From: Chloroherpetonaceae bacterium
Lineage (GTDB): Bacteria; Bacteroidota; Chlorobiia; Chlorobiales; Thermochlorobacteraceae
NCBI GenBank assembly: GCA_025056565.1
Contig: JANWWA010000014.1
Span: 1-64,000 of the forward strand
DNA length: 64,000 nucleotides
Direction: 5' to 3'
Positions 1-10,106 of the stretch are shown here, piece by piece. The stretch's first letter is position 1, and each line of letters opens with the position of its first letter. Below the pieces are notes generated by a model. The model saw nothing but the letters and a program-made list of their open reading frames with translations, did no database searches and was not told the DNA's origin. Position numbers and translations under genes: made by a program.

Positions 1-3000
1 ATAGATAAACCTAATCCTGTGCCTTTCCCAACCTCTTTTGTCGTAAAGAACGGTTCAAAAATCTTCTTCTGCAGCTCTGCGGAAATTCCAATACCGTTGT
101 CTGATACTTGGATATGCACATAGTCCTTGTCTTTATCCAATGTGCGGAAAAGAGGACTTTGCTTATCCTGCAAAAGTGCAGTTGTGAAGGCGATAAACGC
201 TTCACCGCTATCCAGCCGTGATGGCATTAGTGCATCGGCTGCATTAACGGCAAGATTAACAAAGACTTGCTGCAATTGGTTTTCATCGCCGTAAATGAGG
301 GGCAAGTCTGGAGCAAGGGATTTTCGAATGTTGATGCGTTTGTCGAGCGTATGTTCCATAATGGTGAGGGTGCTTTCAATCACCGCATTGATAGAGAGGG
401 GCTTGGGCGAAAAGTTATTCTGGCGCGCAAAGCCCAAGAGCTGACGCGTGATAGCAATAGCGCGGTTGGTCGCAGATTCTGCACGTGCGACTGGCGTCGC
501 TAAATCTGTGCGCTCACCGATGAGCATTTTTAGCAGCTCGAGATTACCCGAGATGGCAGCTAGTAAATTATTGAAGTCATGTGCAATGCCGCCTGTGAGT
601 GTGCCTAAGGCTTCCATCTTTTGTGCCTGAATTAGCTTAGCCTGTAACGCTTCACGCTCAAGCTCTGCGTAGTGCTTTTGCGTGTTGTCGAGCGCTACCC
701 CTAAGACGCCCACCACTTTTTTCCGTTCATCATAGAGTGGCGATAGGTGATACTCAAAGAAGCACTCTTCAAATGCTGCTTGATTGCTTAGGCTCTCGCC
801 CGACAGGGCTTTTGCAATATCGGCAAGGAACACCGTGTTGCGGGAGAACAGCTGATAGACTGATTTGCCAATGAGTGAGTGCGAGTCATAACCCAATTTT
901 TCTAAGCCCTTCCCAATTGCCAGCGAGAAGACGCCTAAGGCATTGAGTGAAAAGAGCACCACAGGGTTGTTTTCCACAATTTCACGCAGTTGCGCTTGCG
1001 ACTGGGCAAGTGCGACCTCTGCCTTTCGCTGCTCAGTTACATCTTCCAGCACGCAGAGCAATCCACTGGATTTTTCATCTCTACCCTGTAGTTTTGCTAG
1101 CGACAGTGAGACAATGCGTTCTGTTCCGCTGTGATGGCTCTGGTAAATCACTTCGCCTTGCCACGCCCCCGCTTGCTCCAAAGCGGCTTTTGCTTCTTGA
1201 CGCGCCGTTTTGCTCAGATACTTGTAGCGCATCACTTCCTCGCTCCGTCGCCCAATCATCTCACCTCGCGTTACACCGTGAAAGGCTTCAGCTGCACGGT
1301 TGGCAAAGCTAATGTAGCCTTGCGCATCAATTGCCAACACGGCTTCACGCATTTGCTCCAAGACCTGTGCTTGAAACCGCAATTTCTCCTCAGCTTGCTT
1401 TCGCTCTGTGATGTTTGCCGCTACAATACAGATACCCATAATTTGATTTTGCACATCGCGCACAGGCGTTATCCTTACCTCGACCCAGTGCTTTTTACCT
1501 TGTCGCAGCAGCGGCGCTTCAAAGAATCGTGTCTCACCTGCCAGCACAGCTTCTAACTCTTTGCGGGCATAGCTTTGTTCTTCTGCCGTTTCTAACCACT
1601 GCAAGATGGGGTCTCCGATGCGAAGGGGTGTGCTGCTGAGTGATTTTGCAACCTCAAATGCATTCTGATTTTGCGCTCTCACAATCAGCTCACGGTCGCA
1701 CAGCGTAATGCTGTATGGTATGCTGTTGAAAATAGCTTTTAGTTCTGCTTCGGACTGGCGTAGCGCTTGCTCGAACTCTTTTTTCTCGGTGATGTCCTTG
1801 ACCGTGCCAATCGCAGCAGGGAGACCTTGATAAAGCGTGGTCGCAACTGTTACAATTGCTGTAATACGCCGACCGCTTTTGTGCAGCAGCCTCACTTCAT
1901 ACTCGCCTGATATGCGCGTTTGCTTTTCGAATTGCTGCGCCAGCTCCAAGATAGTGTGGCGATCTTCGGGTGCAATTACTTCCAGCACATCACAGCCAAT
2001 TAGTTCTTCGCTGCTTCGCCCAAGCAGCCTTAGCAAAGAATGGTTAGCAAAGACGAACTTCATTTCTTGCACGAGATATACGCCATCTTTGCTATGGCTT
2101 ACAAGCGTGCGATATTGCTCTTCAGATTGCGCTAATGCGCTTTCAATGTCCTTCCGCTCCGTGATGTCACGCGCTACGCCCACAACTATCCAGCAGTCTT
2201 GCTCTGCATCAAATTGTGGTGAGAGGGTGCTTTCCAGCCAGCGCAGTGCCCCGTCCTTGCGATGAAAGCGATACTCCCGTGTGATAGACTCGCCTTCAAA
2301 AATCTTTGCATACGCTTCCTCTATGGCGTGCTTTCTGTCATCTGCATAGACATTATTCATCCACAAAAACTTATCCTGCAACATTTCTTCAGGTGTAAAG
2401 CCAAAGACCTTTTCGCAAGAAGGCGAGAAGAAATCATACTCAAAGTCACGGTTTGGATACACCCGAAATCGGAACACGCCATCGTTGATACTCCTTAGAA
2501 TCATAGAGAGCTTGGCATTGGACTCTTCCAGTGCCTTTGCTGTCTGCGTTACTTCGGTGATGTCTTCAACCTGAGATACCAGATAGGCAGGGCTACCGTC
2601 GGCATGGCGCGCTAAACCCGTGCGCACACGCACATAAACAGGCTGACCGTTTTTGTGCAGGTATCGCTTTTGCAAGGTGTAGTGCGGCACTTCACCACGC
2701 AGCAGTTTTTCATCGCTCTCGACAGAAATGGAGAGGTCGTCTGGATGCGTAATATCTTGAAAAGTCAGCTCAAGCAGCTCATCTTCGGTATAACCAACCA
2801 TCTGACAGAATGCTGGATTGACTTCAATAAACCGACCGCTTAACATACAGCTAAACACACCAATTGGTGCTGCATCAATCATTGCGCGCAAGCGTTCCTC
2901 ACTGACCTTGAGCTGCTCTTGCATTCTCGCCCGCTGAATTGCAAGGCTGATGACATTGACAGTAGCCTCAACAAACTCCAGTTCCATTGAGTCAGGGCGA

Positions 3001-4925
3001 CGTGGCTCTGTGGAATAGAGCGCCAGCGTGCCAATCACTTCTCGTGTGGCGTTATTCAAAATCGGTGTCGACCAGCAGGCGCGTAGACCGTAGGGACGCA
3101 CAAGGTCGCGATAATCTTCCCAGAAAGGGTCAGTCTCCACATCTTCGGTAATCACTCGCGTTTTGAGGTAGGCTGCCGTGCCGCAAGAGCCTCTGTTCAT
3201 TCCAATCGCGATACCATCAACTTGCTTGTTGTACTCATCAGGCAAGCTGGGCGCTGCACACATCCGCAGTCGATTGTTTTCTATCAGCAGGACGGAGCAG
3301 AGCACATCACCCAAATAGGCCTCCACCGCAAGGCATAGTTCGGTCATCGCATCTTGCAGCGACGCACCGCTTGCCAAGAGCTCTAACACGCGTGCCTGCA
3401 CACGGCGAATTTCGCTTTGCTGCCGCCGCTCCGTAATATCGCGCACGGCAAGGATGATGGCACGAATTGCGGGATTTTGCAGCTCATTGCGCGCTCGCAC
3501 CGCCACCACACGCCGCAATCCGTTTTTTGGAAACAAGCGCACTTCAAGCGACTGCTGCGACAAATCCAGTTTGTTTTCTACCACTTCTTCCAAACGGTCG
3601 CGCGCAATCGGGCGGTCGTCAGGGTGAATAAAGTCCAATACATTTTTGCCCTGCAGCTCACTGACTTTGCAGCCAAAAGTAGTTTCTACTGATAGGCTGG
3701 CATAGTGAATTATGCCTGCTTGGTCAATTAGCACAACAGTATCAGATAGCTGTTCAACAATTGCACGAAAATCTATCGCTCTATCGGCTGACAGCGCCAC
3801 TTGCTCTGCTTGACCTACGGTTTCCACAGATGGGGCAGGCTTAACACTTTCTTTTGCAGGCAACGCCTCCGAAGAAGCCCAGTCTTCAGCTGTTTTTTCT
3901 TCAATCGAAGTCGGTGTGCTGGCTTCGTCAGCGGTCGGTGATTCAGGAACGCCCGCACTTGATTCATCAATGAAGGGCGGGTCTAACGCGGTCGCACTTG
4001 ACACTTCTGGCGAGGGTGACTTGGATGTGAGCATTTCGGACGAAAGTGACAAGCCTTCTGCGGCTGTGGGCGACTCACCAGAAAACGGCGATTCTGTGAC
4101 GGGCGCAGTAGGCATTTCCAAAAAGGGTGAATCGGCTGCGTGGGCAGTGGGCACTTCTAAGAATGGCGGATTTGTCTCTGCGTCTTGGGTGCGTGCTGAT
4201 ACCTCTAAAGTTTCCGAGTTTGGCGACTCTGCCACCGCTGCGTCTGCTGCGTGCCCTGATGTGGAAATTGTCGGTGCTGGCGTGCTACTGTGTGCCGTTA
4301 GGTCAGTGTGAGGTATGGTCTCAAGCGGAGGTGCAGCGTCAGAAAGTGGCAACTTTTCAGCCAGAGAGGCTTGCAGCGATGCAATAGATGCCAGCAGTGA
4401 GGATTCTGGTGGCGTAGATGTTTCAGGTTCAGGCACTCTGTTTGGCAGAACAGTGCTAGCTTCACTAGCGACCTGACTTGGCGTGTTAGCCTGCTGCGCT
4501 GCCGCTGGACGGGCAGAGTCAGCTGACTCTTCGGGCTTTTCTGCATTTTTGGGCTTGAAGGCTGCTGTTCGCTGCAGTGCTTCCTCAATTGCACTTGCTA
4601 AGTGCTGTCGGTGCTCTTTGAATACATAATCCGATGCGCCTTTCTCGAGCATTTTTAGTGCTATGGCGGTCTCTCGCACCGAAGAGAACACGATGAACGG
4701 CACAAGTGGGAACTTCTGGCGCAGCAGCTTAATTGCTTGCTCTGCCGTGCCATCCTCCAATTGATACTCCGAAATCACCACATCGGCTTGGAGCTCATCT
4801 AATTCCTCGCTTAGTTCTTGCAGAGACGAGAGCCGTTCCAGAGTCGCATCGGGGAACGCAGTTTTCAGGGTTAGCAGGGTTAGGGCTGCATCGGAGAGAT
4901 TGGGCTCGAGGTGGAGTATGCGCAT
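1..4925 (-). CDS. Multi-PAS/GAF sensor histidine kinase with degenerate N-terminal receiver (3' end outside window)
   Basis: The reading frame is open from the ATG at 4925 to the window edge, giving about 1641 residues. The domain order read from the translation is: receiver-like domain (1-120), Ser/Pro/Ala/Glu-rich linker (about 122-378), PAS1 (385-495), GAF (502-663), six further PAS domains (668-1418), HisKA with H-box [15 protein letters not shown] (His about 1449), and HATPase_c with the N-box [10 protein letters not shown] and the glycine motifs DNGIGIS and GTGLGLS at the edge. It should autophosphorylate in response to ligands or redox state bound by the PAS/GAF domains. No transmembrane segment is visible, so it is probably cytoplasmic. 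The receiver has Glu at position 53 (ISEYQ) where the phospho-accepting Asp belongs, and EP where the acidic pair belongs, so it is probably a pseudo-receiver. A GGAG lies only two bases before the ATG. A further receiver may follow beyond the edge. No partner regulator lies next to it. Confidence 0.93.
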   Translation of the reverse strand, partial: MRILHLEPNLSDAALTLLTLKTAFPDATLERLSSLQELSEELDELQADVVISEYQLEDGTAEQAIKLLRQKFPLVPFIVFSSVRETAIALKMLEKGASDYVFKEHRQHLASAIEEALQRTAAFKPKNAEKPEESADSARPAAAQQANTPSQVASEASTVLPNRVPEPETSTPPESSLLASIASLQASLAEKLPLSDAAPPLETIPHTDLTAHSSTPAPTISTSGHAADAAVAESPNSETLEVSARTQDAETNPPFLEVPTAHAADSPFLEMPTAPVTESPFSGESPTAAEGLSLSSEMLTSKSPSPEVSSATALDPPFIDESSAGVPESPTADEASTPTSIEEKTAEDWASSEALPAKESVKPAPSVETVGQAEQVALSADRAIDFRAIVEQLSDTVVLIDQAGIIHYASLSVETTFGCKVSELQGKNVLDFIHPDDRPIARDRLEEVVENKLDLSQQSLEVRLFPKNGLRRVVAVRARNELQNPAIRAIILAVRDITERRQQSEIRRVQARVLELLASGASLQDAMTELCLAVEAYLGDVLCSVLLIENNRLRMCAAPSLPDEYNKQVDGIAIGMNRGSCGTAAYLKTRVITEDVETDPFWEDYRDLVRPYGLRACWSTPILNNATREVIGTLALYSTEPRRPDSMELEFVEATVNVISLAIQRARMQEQLKVSEERLRAMIDAAPIGVFSCMLSGRFIEVNPAFCQMVGYTEDELLELTFQDITHPDDLSISVESDEKLLRGEVPHYTLQKRYLHKNGQPVYVRVRTGLARHADGSPAYLVSQVEDITEVTQTAKALEESNAKLSMILRSINDGVFRFRVYPNRDFEYDFFSPSCEKVFGFTPEEMLQDKFLWMNNVYADDRKHAIEEAYAKIFEGESITREYRFHRKDGALRWLESTLSPQFDAEQDCWIVVGVARDITERKDIESALAQSEEQYRTLVSHSKDGVYLVQEMKFVFANHSLLRLLGRSSEELIGCDVLEVIAPEDRHTILELAQQFEKQTRISGEYEVRLLHKSGRRITAIVTVATTLYQGLPAAIGTVKDITEKKEFEQALRQSEAELKAIFNSIPYSITLCDRELIVRAQNQNAFEVAKSLSSTPLRIGDPILQWLETAEEQSYARKELEAVLAGETRFFEAPLLRQGKKHWVEVRITPVRDVQNQIMGICIVAANITERKQAEEKLRFQAQVLEQMREAVLAIDAQGYISFANRAAEAFHGVTRGEMIGRRSEEVMRYKYLSKTARQEAKAALEQAGAWQGEVIYQSHHSGTERIVSLSLAKLQGRDEKSSGLLCVLEDVTEQRKAEVALAQSQAQLREIVENNPVVLFSLNALGVFSLAIGKGLEKLGYDSHSLIGKSVYQLFSRNTVFLADIAKALSGESLSNQAAFEECFFEYHLSPLYDERKKVVGVLGVALDNTQKHYAELEREALQAKLIQAQKMEALGTLTGGIAHDFNNLLAAISGNLELLKMLIGERTDLATPVARAESATNRAIAITRQLLGFARQNNFSPKPLSINAVIESTLTIMEHTLDKRINIRKSLAPDLPLIYGDENQLQQVFVNLAVNAADALMPSRLDSGEAFIAFTTALLQDKQSPLFRTLDKDKDYVHIQVSDNGIGISAELQKKIFEPFFTTKEVGKGTGLGLS
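4044..4169 (-). repeat. Degenerate 14-residue repeats in the kinase linker
   Basis: Within the low-complexity linker of the histidine kinase (about residues 253-294), three consecutive units of about 14 residues share the pattern [P/S]-P-F-x-E-x-P-T-A. The first two are close copies (PPFLEVPTA and SPFLEMPTA) and the third is diverged ([10 protein letters not shown]). A weaker related segment follows. These are coding repeats in a probably disordered tether between the pseudo-receiver and the first PAS domain. Confidence 0.6.
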
Positions 4926-5038
4926 AGCTCCTTTTTCAAAGACGTCAGATTACAAAAGTGCTTTTGTGCCTGCGCTCTACAGCTTGCGTCACGCAGTTGG
5001 CTAAGTAGATTTGTGTCGTTTCTGCTTGCATAGTGCAT

Positions 5039-5980
5039 TTATTCAAACAGCGCTTCGGCAAACTTCTCTCGGTCAAAAATTTGCAGGTCATCAATTTGCT
5101 CACCGACACCGATGTATTTGACGGGGATATTCAGTTCATTTGAAATAGCAATCACGACACCGCCTTTCGCCGTGCCATCGAGCTTGGTGAGCACCAGTCC
5201 AGTAACCTCTACGACTTTGGTAAATTCTTTGGCTTGGTTCAGGGCATTTTGTCCTGTTGAGCCGTCGAGCACCAGCAGGACTTCATCAGGTGCCGACGGC
5301 AATTTCTTCTTGATTACGCGTTTGATTTTTGCCAGCTCTTCCATTAGGTGCGTTTTGTTGTGCAGGCGTCCTGCCGTATCAATCAGCACAATGTCAGTTT
5401 TCTTAGCCAGTGCAGAGCTTATTGCATCGAAGACCACCGCACTGGGGTCACCGCCTTGACCGTGCGCCACAATCGGCACGCCTGCGCGTTCTGCCCAAAT
5501 CTCGAGCTGTTCAGTCGCTGCCGCACGAAACGTATCCGCTGCAGCTATTAGCACCGACTTGCCCGCTTGCTTGTAGTGATGTGCCAGCTTGCCAATCGTT
5601 GTCGTTTTGCCCACACCATTGACGCCCACAATCATAATCACGTAGGGTTTGTGAGGAATTGGGGCATCAAAGTCTACCAGCGTGGTTTGGCGTGCATCAA
5701 TCAGCATTTTTTGAATTTCACTGCGCACCATCTTTTGCAGCTCTTCTTCGCTCATATAGCGCTCTTTTTTAGCGCGCGCTGCGACCGCTTCTACAATCTT
5801 GAGCGTGGTTTGCACGCCTACATCAGCAGCAATAAGAATTTGCTCAAGCTCTTCGAGAAATTCATCATCAATCTTAGTTTTGCCCTTTACAAGGCGCGCA
5901 ATTTTCCCTGAAAGATTTTCGCGCGTCTTTTTTAGTCCCTCCTTCAGACGAGAGAGCTTAAAGGCATCAAAGAAACCCAT
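5039..5980 (-). CDS. ftsY: Signal recognition particle receptor FtsY
   Basis: FtsY is the GTPase that docks SRP-ribosome complexes at the membrane for co-translational insertion. The 313-residue product has the NG-domain motifs of the SRP GTPases: P-loop GVNGVGKTTTIGKLA, DTFRAAATEQLE, DTAGR and TKLDGTAKGG. The four-helix N domain precedes them, and the short N-terminus lacks the long acidic A domain of E. coli FtsY. The frame is open further upstream to 6049, but MGFFDAFKLSRLKEGL at 5980 matches the usual N-terminus of short FtsY proteins, so I start there; there is no clear Shine-Dalgarno. It is transcribed divergently from thiL, and the 132 bases between them must hold both promoters. Confidence 0.96.
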   Translation of the reverse strand: MGFFDAFKLSRLKEGLKKTRENLSGKIARLVKGKTKIDDEFLEELEQILIAADVGVQTTLKIVEAVAARAKKERYMSEEELQKMVRSEIQKMLIDARQTTLVDFDAPIPHKPYVIMIVGVNGVGKTTTIGKLAHHYKQAGKSVLIAAADTFRAAATEQLEIWAERAGVPIVAHGQGGDPSAVVFDAISSALAKKTDIVLIDTAGRLHNKTHLMEELAKIKRVIKKKLPSAPDEVLLVLDGSTGQNALNQAKEFTKVVEVTGLVLTKLDGTAKGGVVIAISNELNIPVKYIGVGEQIDDLQIFDREKFAEALFE

Positions 5981-6112
5981 TGTCCGTGCCAGTTTTGTTC
6001 GCTGAACTTTATCCTCCGACCGCACTGCCAAGGCGCAGCGTTTCACCAAATTTACAAGCCTTACATCAATCAGATTTTATGTATTTTGCCAGAATATAAA
6101 ACTCCGTGCGAA

Positions 6113-7261
6113 ATGTCGTTTACACGCATTTCAGAAATTGGTGAGTTCGGGCTAATCCGCCGCTTGCACCACATTTTGCAGCCAACTGAAGCCAAATTGC
6201 CATCATTGCGCAAAGGCATTGGCGACGACTGTGCAGTGGTCGCTTTGCCAGATGGCAAGTGCCAAGTGATTTCTACTGACCTGCTTGTAGAGCATATTCA
6301 CTTCGACTTGCTTACCACGCCTCTTGAGCACTTGGGCGCAAAAGCGATTAGCGTTAATGTCTCAGATATCTGTGCAATGAATGCTCTGCCGCTTTATGCA
6401 ACTGTTTCGGTTGCCCTCTCTGGGAAAATCTCAGTTGAAATGATGGAATCGCTCTACAAGGGAATGAAAGAAGCGGCGGAGCAATACGGCATTGCCATCG
6501 TAGGTGGCGATACTTCTGCTTCGACTGCGGGTTTTGTTATCTCCGTTACAATTGTTGGTGAAGCCGATGCGGCACAGCTCACATATCGCAGCGGTGCTCG
6601 CGTTGGGGACTTTATCTGTGTAACTGGTGATTTAGGTCGCTCATATGCTGGTCTCAAAGTCCTAATGCGTGAGCGCCAAATGATGCTTGAATACTTTGCC
6701 GAAAACCCTGAGGCAGATCAAGCATCTTACAAGCCTGATATGGAAGAGTATCAAACCGCTATCAAGAAGCATCTTTTGCCTGCTGCGCGGCTCGATATTG
6801 TTCGCTTTTTTCACCAGCACTGCATTGTGCCTACATCAATGATTGACATCTCAGATGGTTTAGGCTCTGAAATCAAACATATCTGCGAACAGTCGGGCAC
6901 AGGCGCACTGCTTGAAGAAAGCAAGTTGCCTATTCTCTCCGAAGTGCGTGAAATCGCTAGTGAGTTCGAGGACGATGCTCTTGTTTATGCACTATTTGGT
7001 GGCGAGGACTATGAGCTTTGCTTTACTATTCAGCCCAGCGACTTTCCAAAGATTGAGCAAGCAAAAGACATTTATGTCATCGGTCAAATTCAGCCCAAAG
7101 AATTCGGCATTAAGCTGCGCGATATATACGGGCGTGACGAAGACCTCTCACAACACTCAGGCTTCGATCACTTTGCTGCGCCCAAACCACAAGAGCCGCA
7201 TCACAACCATTCGCACGACGAGGAACATGACCATGACGCAGAGGCCGATTCTCCCGCTTAG
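6113..7261 (+). CDS. thiL: Thiamine-monophosphate kinase ThiL with histidine-rich C-terminal tail
   Basis: ThiL phosphorylates thiamine monophosphate to thiamine diphosphate with ATP, the last step of cofactor synthesis. The 382-residue product shows the family's opening SEIGEFGLIRRL, the metal and nucleotide motifs GDDCAVV and STDLLVEHIHF, VNVSDICAMNA, VGGDTSAS, the MIDISDGLGSEIKHI helix and the GGEDYELCF motif. I chose the ATG at 6113 over an in-frame TTG at 6086 because homology begins there. The last 24 residues form an unusual tail with HHNHSHDEEHDHD, which resembles metal-binding tails of nickel or zinc handling proteins and is not part of the ThiL fold. The downstream gene converges with a gap of only 6 bases. 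Confidence 0.95.
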   Translation: MSFTRISEIGEFGLIRRLHHILQPTEAKLPSLRKGIGDDCAVVALPDGKCQVISTDLLVEHIHFDLLTTPLEHLGAKAISVNVSDICAMNALPLYATVSVALSGKISVEMMESLYKGMKEAAEQYGIAIVGGDTSASTAGFVISVTIVGEADAAQLTYRSGARVGDFICVTGDLGRSYAGLKVLMRERQMMLEYFAENPEADQASYKPDMEEYQTAIKKHLLPAARLDIVRFFHQHCIVPTSMIDISDGLGSEIKHICEQSGTGALLEESKLPILSEVREIASEFEDDALVYALFGGEDYELCFTIQPSDFPKIEQAKDIYVIGQIQPKEFGIKLRDIYGRDEDLSQHSGFDHFAAPKPQEPHHNHSHDEEHDHDAEADSPA

Positions 7262-7267
7262 GGCAAG

Positions 7268-8914
7268 CTACGGTAAAGATTCCTGCAAGGCTTTGAGCAA
7301 TACGCCTTCGCTTTCAGTCAGGTTGATTTTTTTCTCTCGGCATACCTGCGCTACCTCAGAGAGTGCGACCACTGCATTCATTGCATCAGGCACCTGACGC
7401 AATGCTTGCAAAGCTTGTTTTACAGCACCCACCTTTACCCACTCAACCGCAATCTGGCGGCACATTTCTAGTTGCTTTGTATGTGCCTTGATTTCAGGCA
7501 GCGCTGTGATGCTTGCTTGAAATGCTGAGTCTGCCTTGTCTGACTTGGCTTTGTGCAGTTCGACAGCCACAGTAGCCATGGCCTTCACTTTCACCTCTGG
7601 ATTAGCCAGATTTGCCCTTAGACTTAGTGCTTCCAGGAGCAACGGTAGCGCCTGTGCTGGCTCACCAGCTTGCGTGAAAGCAAATCCTACCTCAAATGTA
7701 GCGATTGCACGATGCTGCGGGACTTTTACGCGCTGCATTGCTAAGTTTGCCTTGCTAAACATTTTTGCTTCGGCAAAATCCGCCGCCAATTCTGCTGCGA
7801 CAGCCGACTTGTCAAAGTCCACTGGAATCGCATTAATTGCTGCAATCGCTTCATCGGCTTTGGTTTGCGCCTCGCTTGGGAAACCTGCTTGCGCCAGCAC
7901 TACCGCAACTTTGCCAATCGCCTCTGCCCGATTGGACGTGTTGCGAATTGAGCGCGCCAGTTGATACATCTGTTCAGCCACTTGCTTCGCTTCAGCACCT
8001 TGCCCTTGGCGCCCAAGCTGCACCGCAATTTGGCTAAGCACCTTCAAACGCTCTGGCACATCGGGGATAGCGGCTGCAAGAGACTGTGCCACAGTGAATT
8101 CCTTTACTTGCAAAAGCAGTTCTACCAATGCTTCACGAACCGCCATTGCACTGGCTTTGTCATTCAGCTTGCTTACACTGGCTACAGCACTCTGCAGCAC
8201 CTTTTTCCCATCGGCTTGGCGCTGCGCTTGGAAAAATTCCACTGCCAGTCTCCCAAGCTCTGTTGCTGCATCGGGGTCGTCTGGGAAGTTTTTTGGTAGC
8301 GCCAGTGCCTCTTTTAATTGATTTGCTCCTTTCCTTTCGTCGCCAAGTTTGAAGTAAAGGAGTGCCAGCTGTCCTGACAAACTAATTTGGCGCACATCGG
8401 CATCGAGGGCAGGTATAGCACTGCTCAGTGTTTCCAAGAGATTCTGTGCTTTTTCCTTCTTACCTGCTTTGAGATACGCATTAGCCAGCATGAGTTGAAG
8501 TGATGCGCTATCAAACGCATCGGAGAGGTTTTGCATCAGCACTTGAACGGTGTCTGCCATACTCATCTCAATTCCTGCCGATAGCACACGCATCAGCATG
8601 GCTGATTTTTCTGCGGCATTCGTCAGCCGATTGGTTTCTTGCAAGGCTTCTACCCAGATGGCTGCAGCTTGGATGGGTTTTTGCATCGCAAAGTGCGCTC
8701 GAGCGATGGCACTGAGCGCATTAGCCCGCCGCTCTGCTCCAACGACTTTTTCCATCAGCGCGCTGTAGCTGAACGCCAAGAGACTATCTGGCGAAATTGT
8801 CTTCGCTGCATCCGATGGGCTTTGTGGAGTTGAGGTGCTTTGTGCGGGTAGATGTGGCGATGAGATATGAAAGAGCGTAGCAATGCAGCAGCAGACAAAT
8901 AGCGTTTGCTTCAT
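7268..8914 (-). CDS. Secreted helical-repeat (TPR-like) protein
   Basis: This 548-residue protein starts with a signal peptide (MKQTLFVCCCIATLFHIS, probable cleavage after LPAQ). The rest is almost entirely alpha-helical, with repeated Ala/Leu-rich helix pairs such as AIARAHFAMQKPIQAAAIW, LANAYLKAGKKEKAQNLLE and LYFKLGDERKGANQLKEAL, the spacing expected of tetratricopeptide repeats. No catalytic motif is visible, so it is probably a periplasmic scaffold or interaction protein. The frame continues upstream to 9103, but the signal peptide fixes the start at 8914. It lies divergently from hemF and converges on thiL. I cannot assign a specific role. Confidence 0.8.
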   Translation of the reverse strand: MKQTLFVCCCIATLFHISSPHLPAQSTSTPQSPSDAAKTISPDSLLAFSYSALMEKVVGAERRANALSAIARAHFAMQKPIQAAAIWVEALQETNRLTNAAEKSAMLMRVLSAGIEMSMADTVQVLMQNLSDAFDSASLQLMLANAYLKAGKKEKAQNLLETLSSAIPALDADVRQISLSGQLALLYFKLGDERKGANQLKEALALPKNFPDDPDAATELGRLAVEFFQAQRQADGKKVLQSAVASVSKLNDKASAMAVREALVELLLQVKEFTVAQSLAAAIPDVPERLKVLSQIAVQLGRQGQGAEAKQVAEQMYQLARSIRNTSNRAEAIGKVAVVLAQAGFPSEAQTKADEAIAAINAIPVDFDKSAVAAELAADFAEAKMFSKANLAMQRVKVPQHRAIATFEVGFAFTQAGEPAQALPLLLEALSLRANLANPEVKVKAMATVAVELHKAKSDKADSAFQASITALPEIKAHTKQLEMCRQIAVEWVKVGAVKQALQALRQVPDAMNAVVALSEVAQVCREKKINLTESEGVLLKALQESLP

Positions 8915-8992
8915 TTTGCTGGAAACTGTGTTGAAAAGTTGCGTAACTTTGCAATCAACAAGCGTGCAAATTTCGTTCCTTTGCGCTTTTCT

Positions 8993-9895
8993 ATGAAAGC
9001 CCAAGTTCAAGCCTATTTTGAGTCCTTGCAAAACCACATTTCGTCTTCCATTGAAGCGATTGACGGAAAAGGCAAGTTTATTGAGGAGTGCTGGCAGCAT
9101 CACTCAGGCGGTGGCGGGCGCACCCGTGTGATGCAGGATGGTGCTATTTTTGAAAAAGGTGGCGTGAATTTTTCTGCCGTCAGTGGCATTTTGCCTGAAA
9201 AGATGGCAGCGAAGATGAACACCACCGTTTCGCCTTATTTTGCAACAGGCGTCTCCGTCGTGCTGCACCCCTACTCGCCAATGATTCCAACGGTGCATTG
9301 CAACTATCGTTACTTCGAGCAATACGACGACAACGGTGAGCTTAAAACGGCTTGGTTTGGTGGCGGCGCTGACCTTACGCCTTACTATCCCTTTCTTGAA
9401 GATATCCAGCACTTTCATCGTGTGCATAAAGCAGCCTGCGACAAACACCACCCTGACTTTTACCCGCGCTTTAAGGCATGGTGCGACGAATACTTCTTTC
9501 TGCCGCATCGTGGTGAAACCCGTGGCGTGGGCGGCATTTTCTTTGACTACCTGAAAGACAACCTTGCGGAGACCTTTGAGTTTGTGAAGTCTTGCGGTCA
9601 AGCTTTTACCGAAGCTTACTTGCCGATTGTCGAGCGCCGACGCAATGAACCGTTTGGCGAGAAAGAAAAACACTTTCAGCGCTTGCGGCGCGGACGCTAT
9701 GTGGAGTTTAATTTGGTCTATGACCGAGGCACCCTTTTTGGTTTGGAGACGCGTGGGCGCACCGAGTCTATTCTGATGTCGCTGCCCAAAGAAGCTGGCT
9801 GGGAGTATAACTACTCACCGCCACCGAACTCTCGTGAAGCTGAACTCTATAAATGCCTCGTGCCACGTGATTGGCTTTCGCTGGATCGGCTCTAA
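8993..9895 (+). CDS. hemF: Oxygen-dependent coproporphyrinogen III oxidase HemF
   Basis: HemF oxidatively decarboxylates coproporphyrinogen III to protoporphyrinogen IX using O2, feeding both haem and bacteriochlorophyll. The 300-residue product is of normal length (E. coli about 299) and carries the family signatures HHSGGGGRTRVMQDG, GGVNFSAVSG, HPYSPMIPTVHCNYRYFE, WFGGGADLTPYYP, HRGETRGVGGIFFDYL and GRYVEFNLVYDRGTLFGLETRGR. The ATG at 8993 gives the standard N-terminus; the frame is open from 8906 but that extension has no family similarity. Its presence implies that the organism makes tetrapyrroles in the presence of oxygen, which is unusual beside bch genes of Chlorobi type. Confidence 0.97.
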   Translation: MKAQVQAYFESLQNHISSSIEAIDGKGKFIEECWQHHSGGGGRTRVMQDGAIFEKGGVNFSAVSGILPEKMAAKMNTTVSPYFATGVSVVLHPYSPMIPTVHCNYRYFEQYDDNGELKTAWFGGGADLTPYYPFLEDIQHFHRVHKAACDKHHPDFYPRFKAWCDEYFFLPHRGETRGVGGIFFDYLKDNLAETFEFVKSCGQAFTEAYLPIVERRRNEPFGEKEKHFQRLRRGRYVEFNLVYDRGTLFGLETRGRTESILMSLPKEAGWEYNYSPPPNSREAELYKCLVPRDWLSLDRL

Positions 9896-10088
9896 GGCAC
9901 GACGCTACATAGAGAGCAGATGGCGTTTGCTCAGTTCGCTGCACCTGCTTCCACTTCATTGTGTTTTCCTGACTACTACTCACGATATAGCCGTGTCTTG
10001 CCGCTACAAAGTTTCTTACAAGTTGCTATCTTCCTTCATTTGTCAGCAGCCTTTGCCAAGGCGCTCAGGCAACACTTTTTAACACAAC

Positions 10089-10096
10089 AAAGGAGG
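10089..10096 (+). promoter_or_regulatory. Strong Shine-Dalgarno before the BNR-repeat protein
   Basis: AAAGGAGG lies 10 bases before the ATG at 10107. It is one of the few near-consensus ribosome-binding sites in the window and fixes the start of the following gene. Confidence 0.8.
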
Positions 10097-10106
10097 AACA
10101 CCGATT

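Noticed and set aside
267-4387. Several plus-strand open frames of 60-142 residues
   Set aside because: They lie antisense to the continuous histidine-kinase frame, which shows domain motifs along its whole length; they are shadows.
9104-9673. 189-residue minus-strand frame
   Set aside because: It is antisense to hemF, whose product has all the family motifs.
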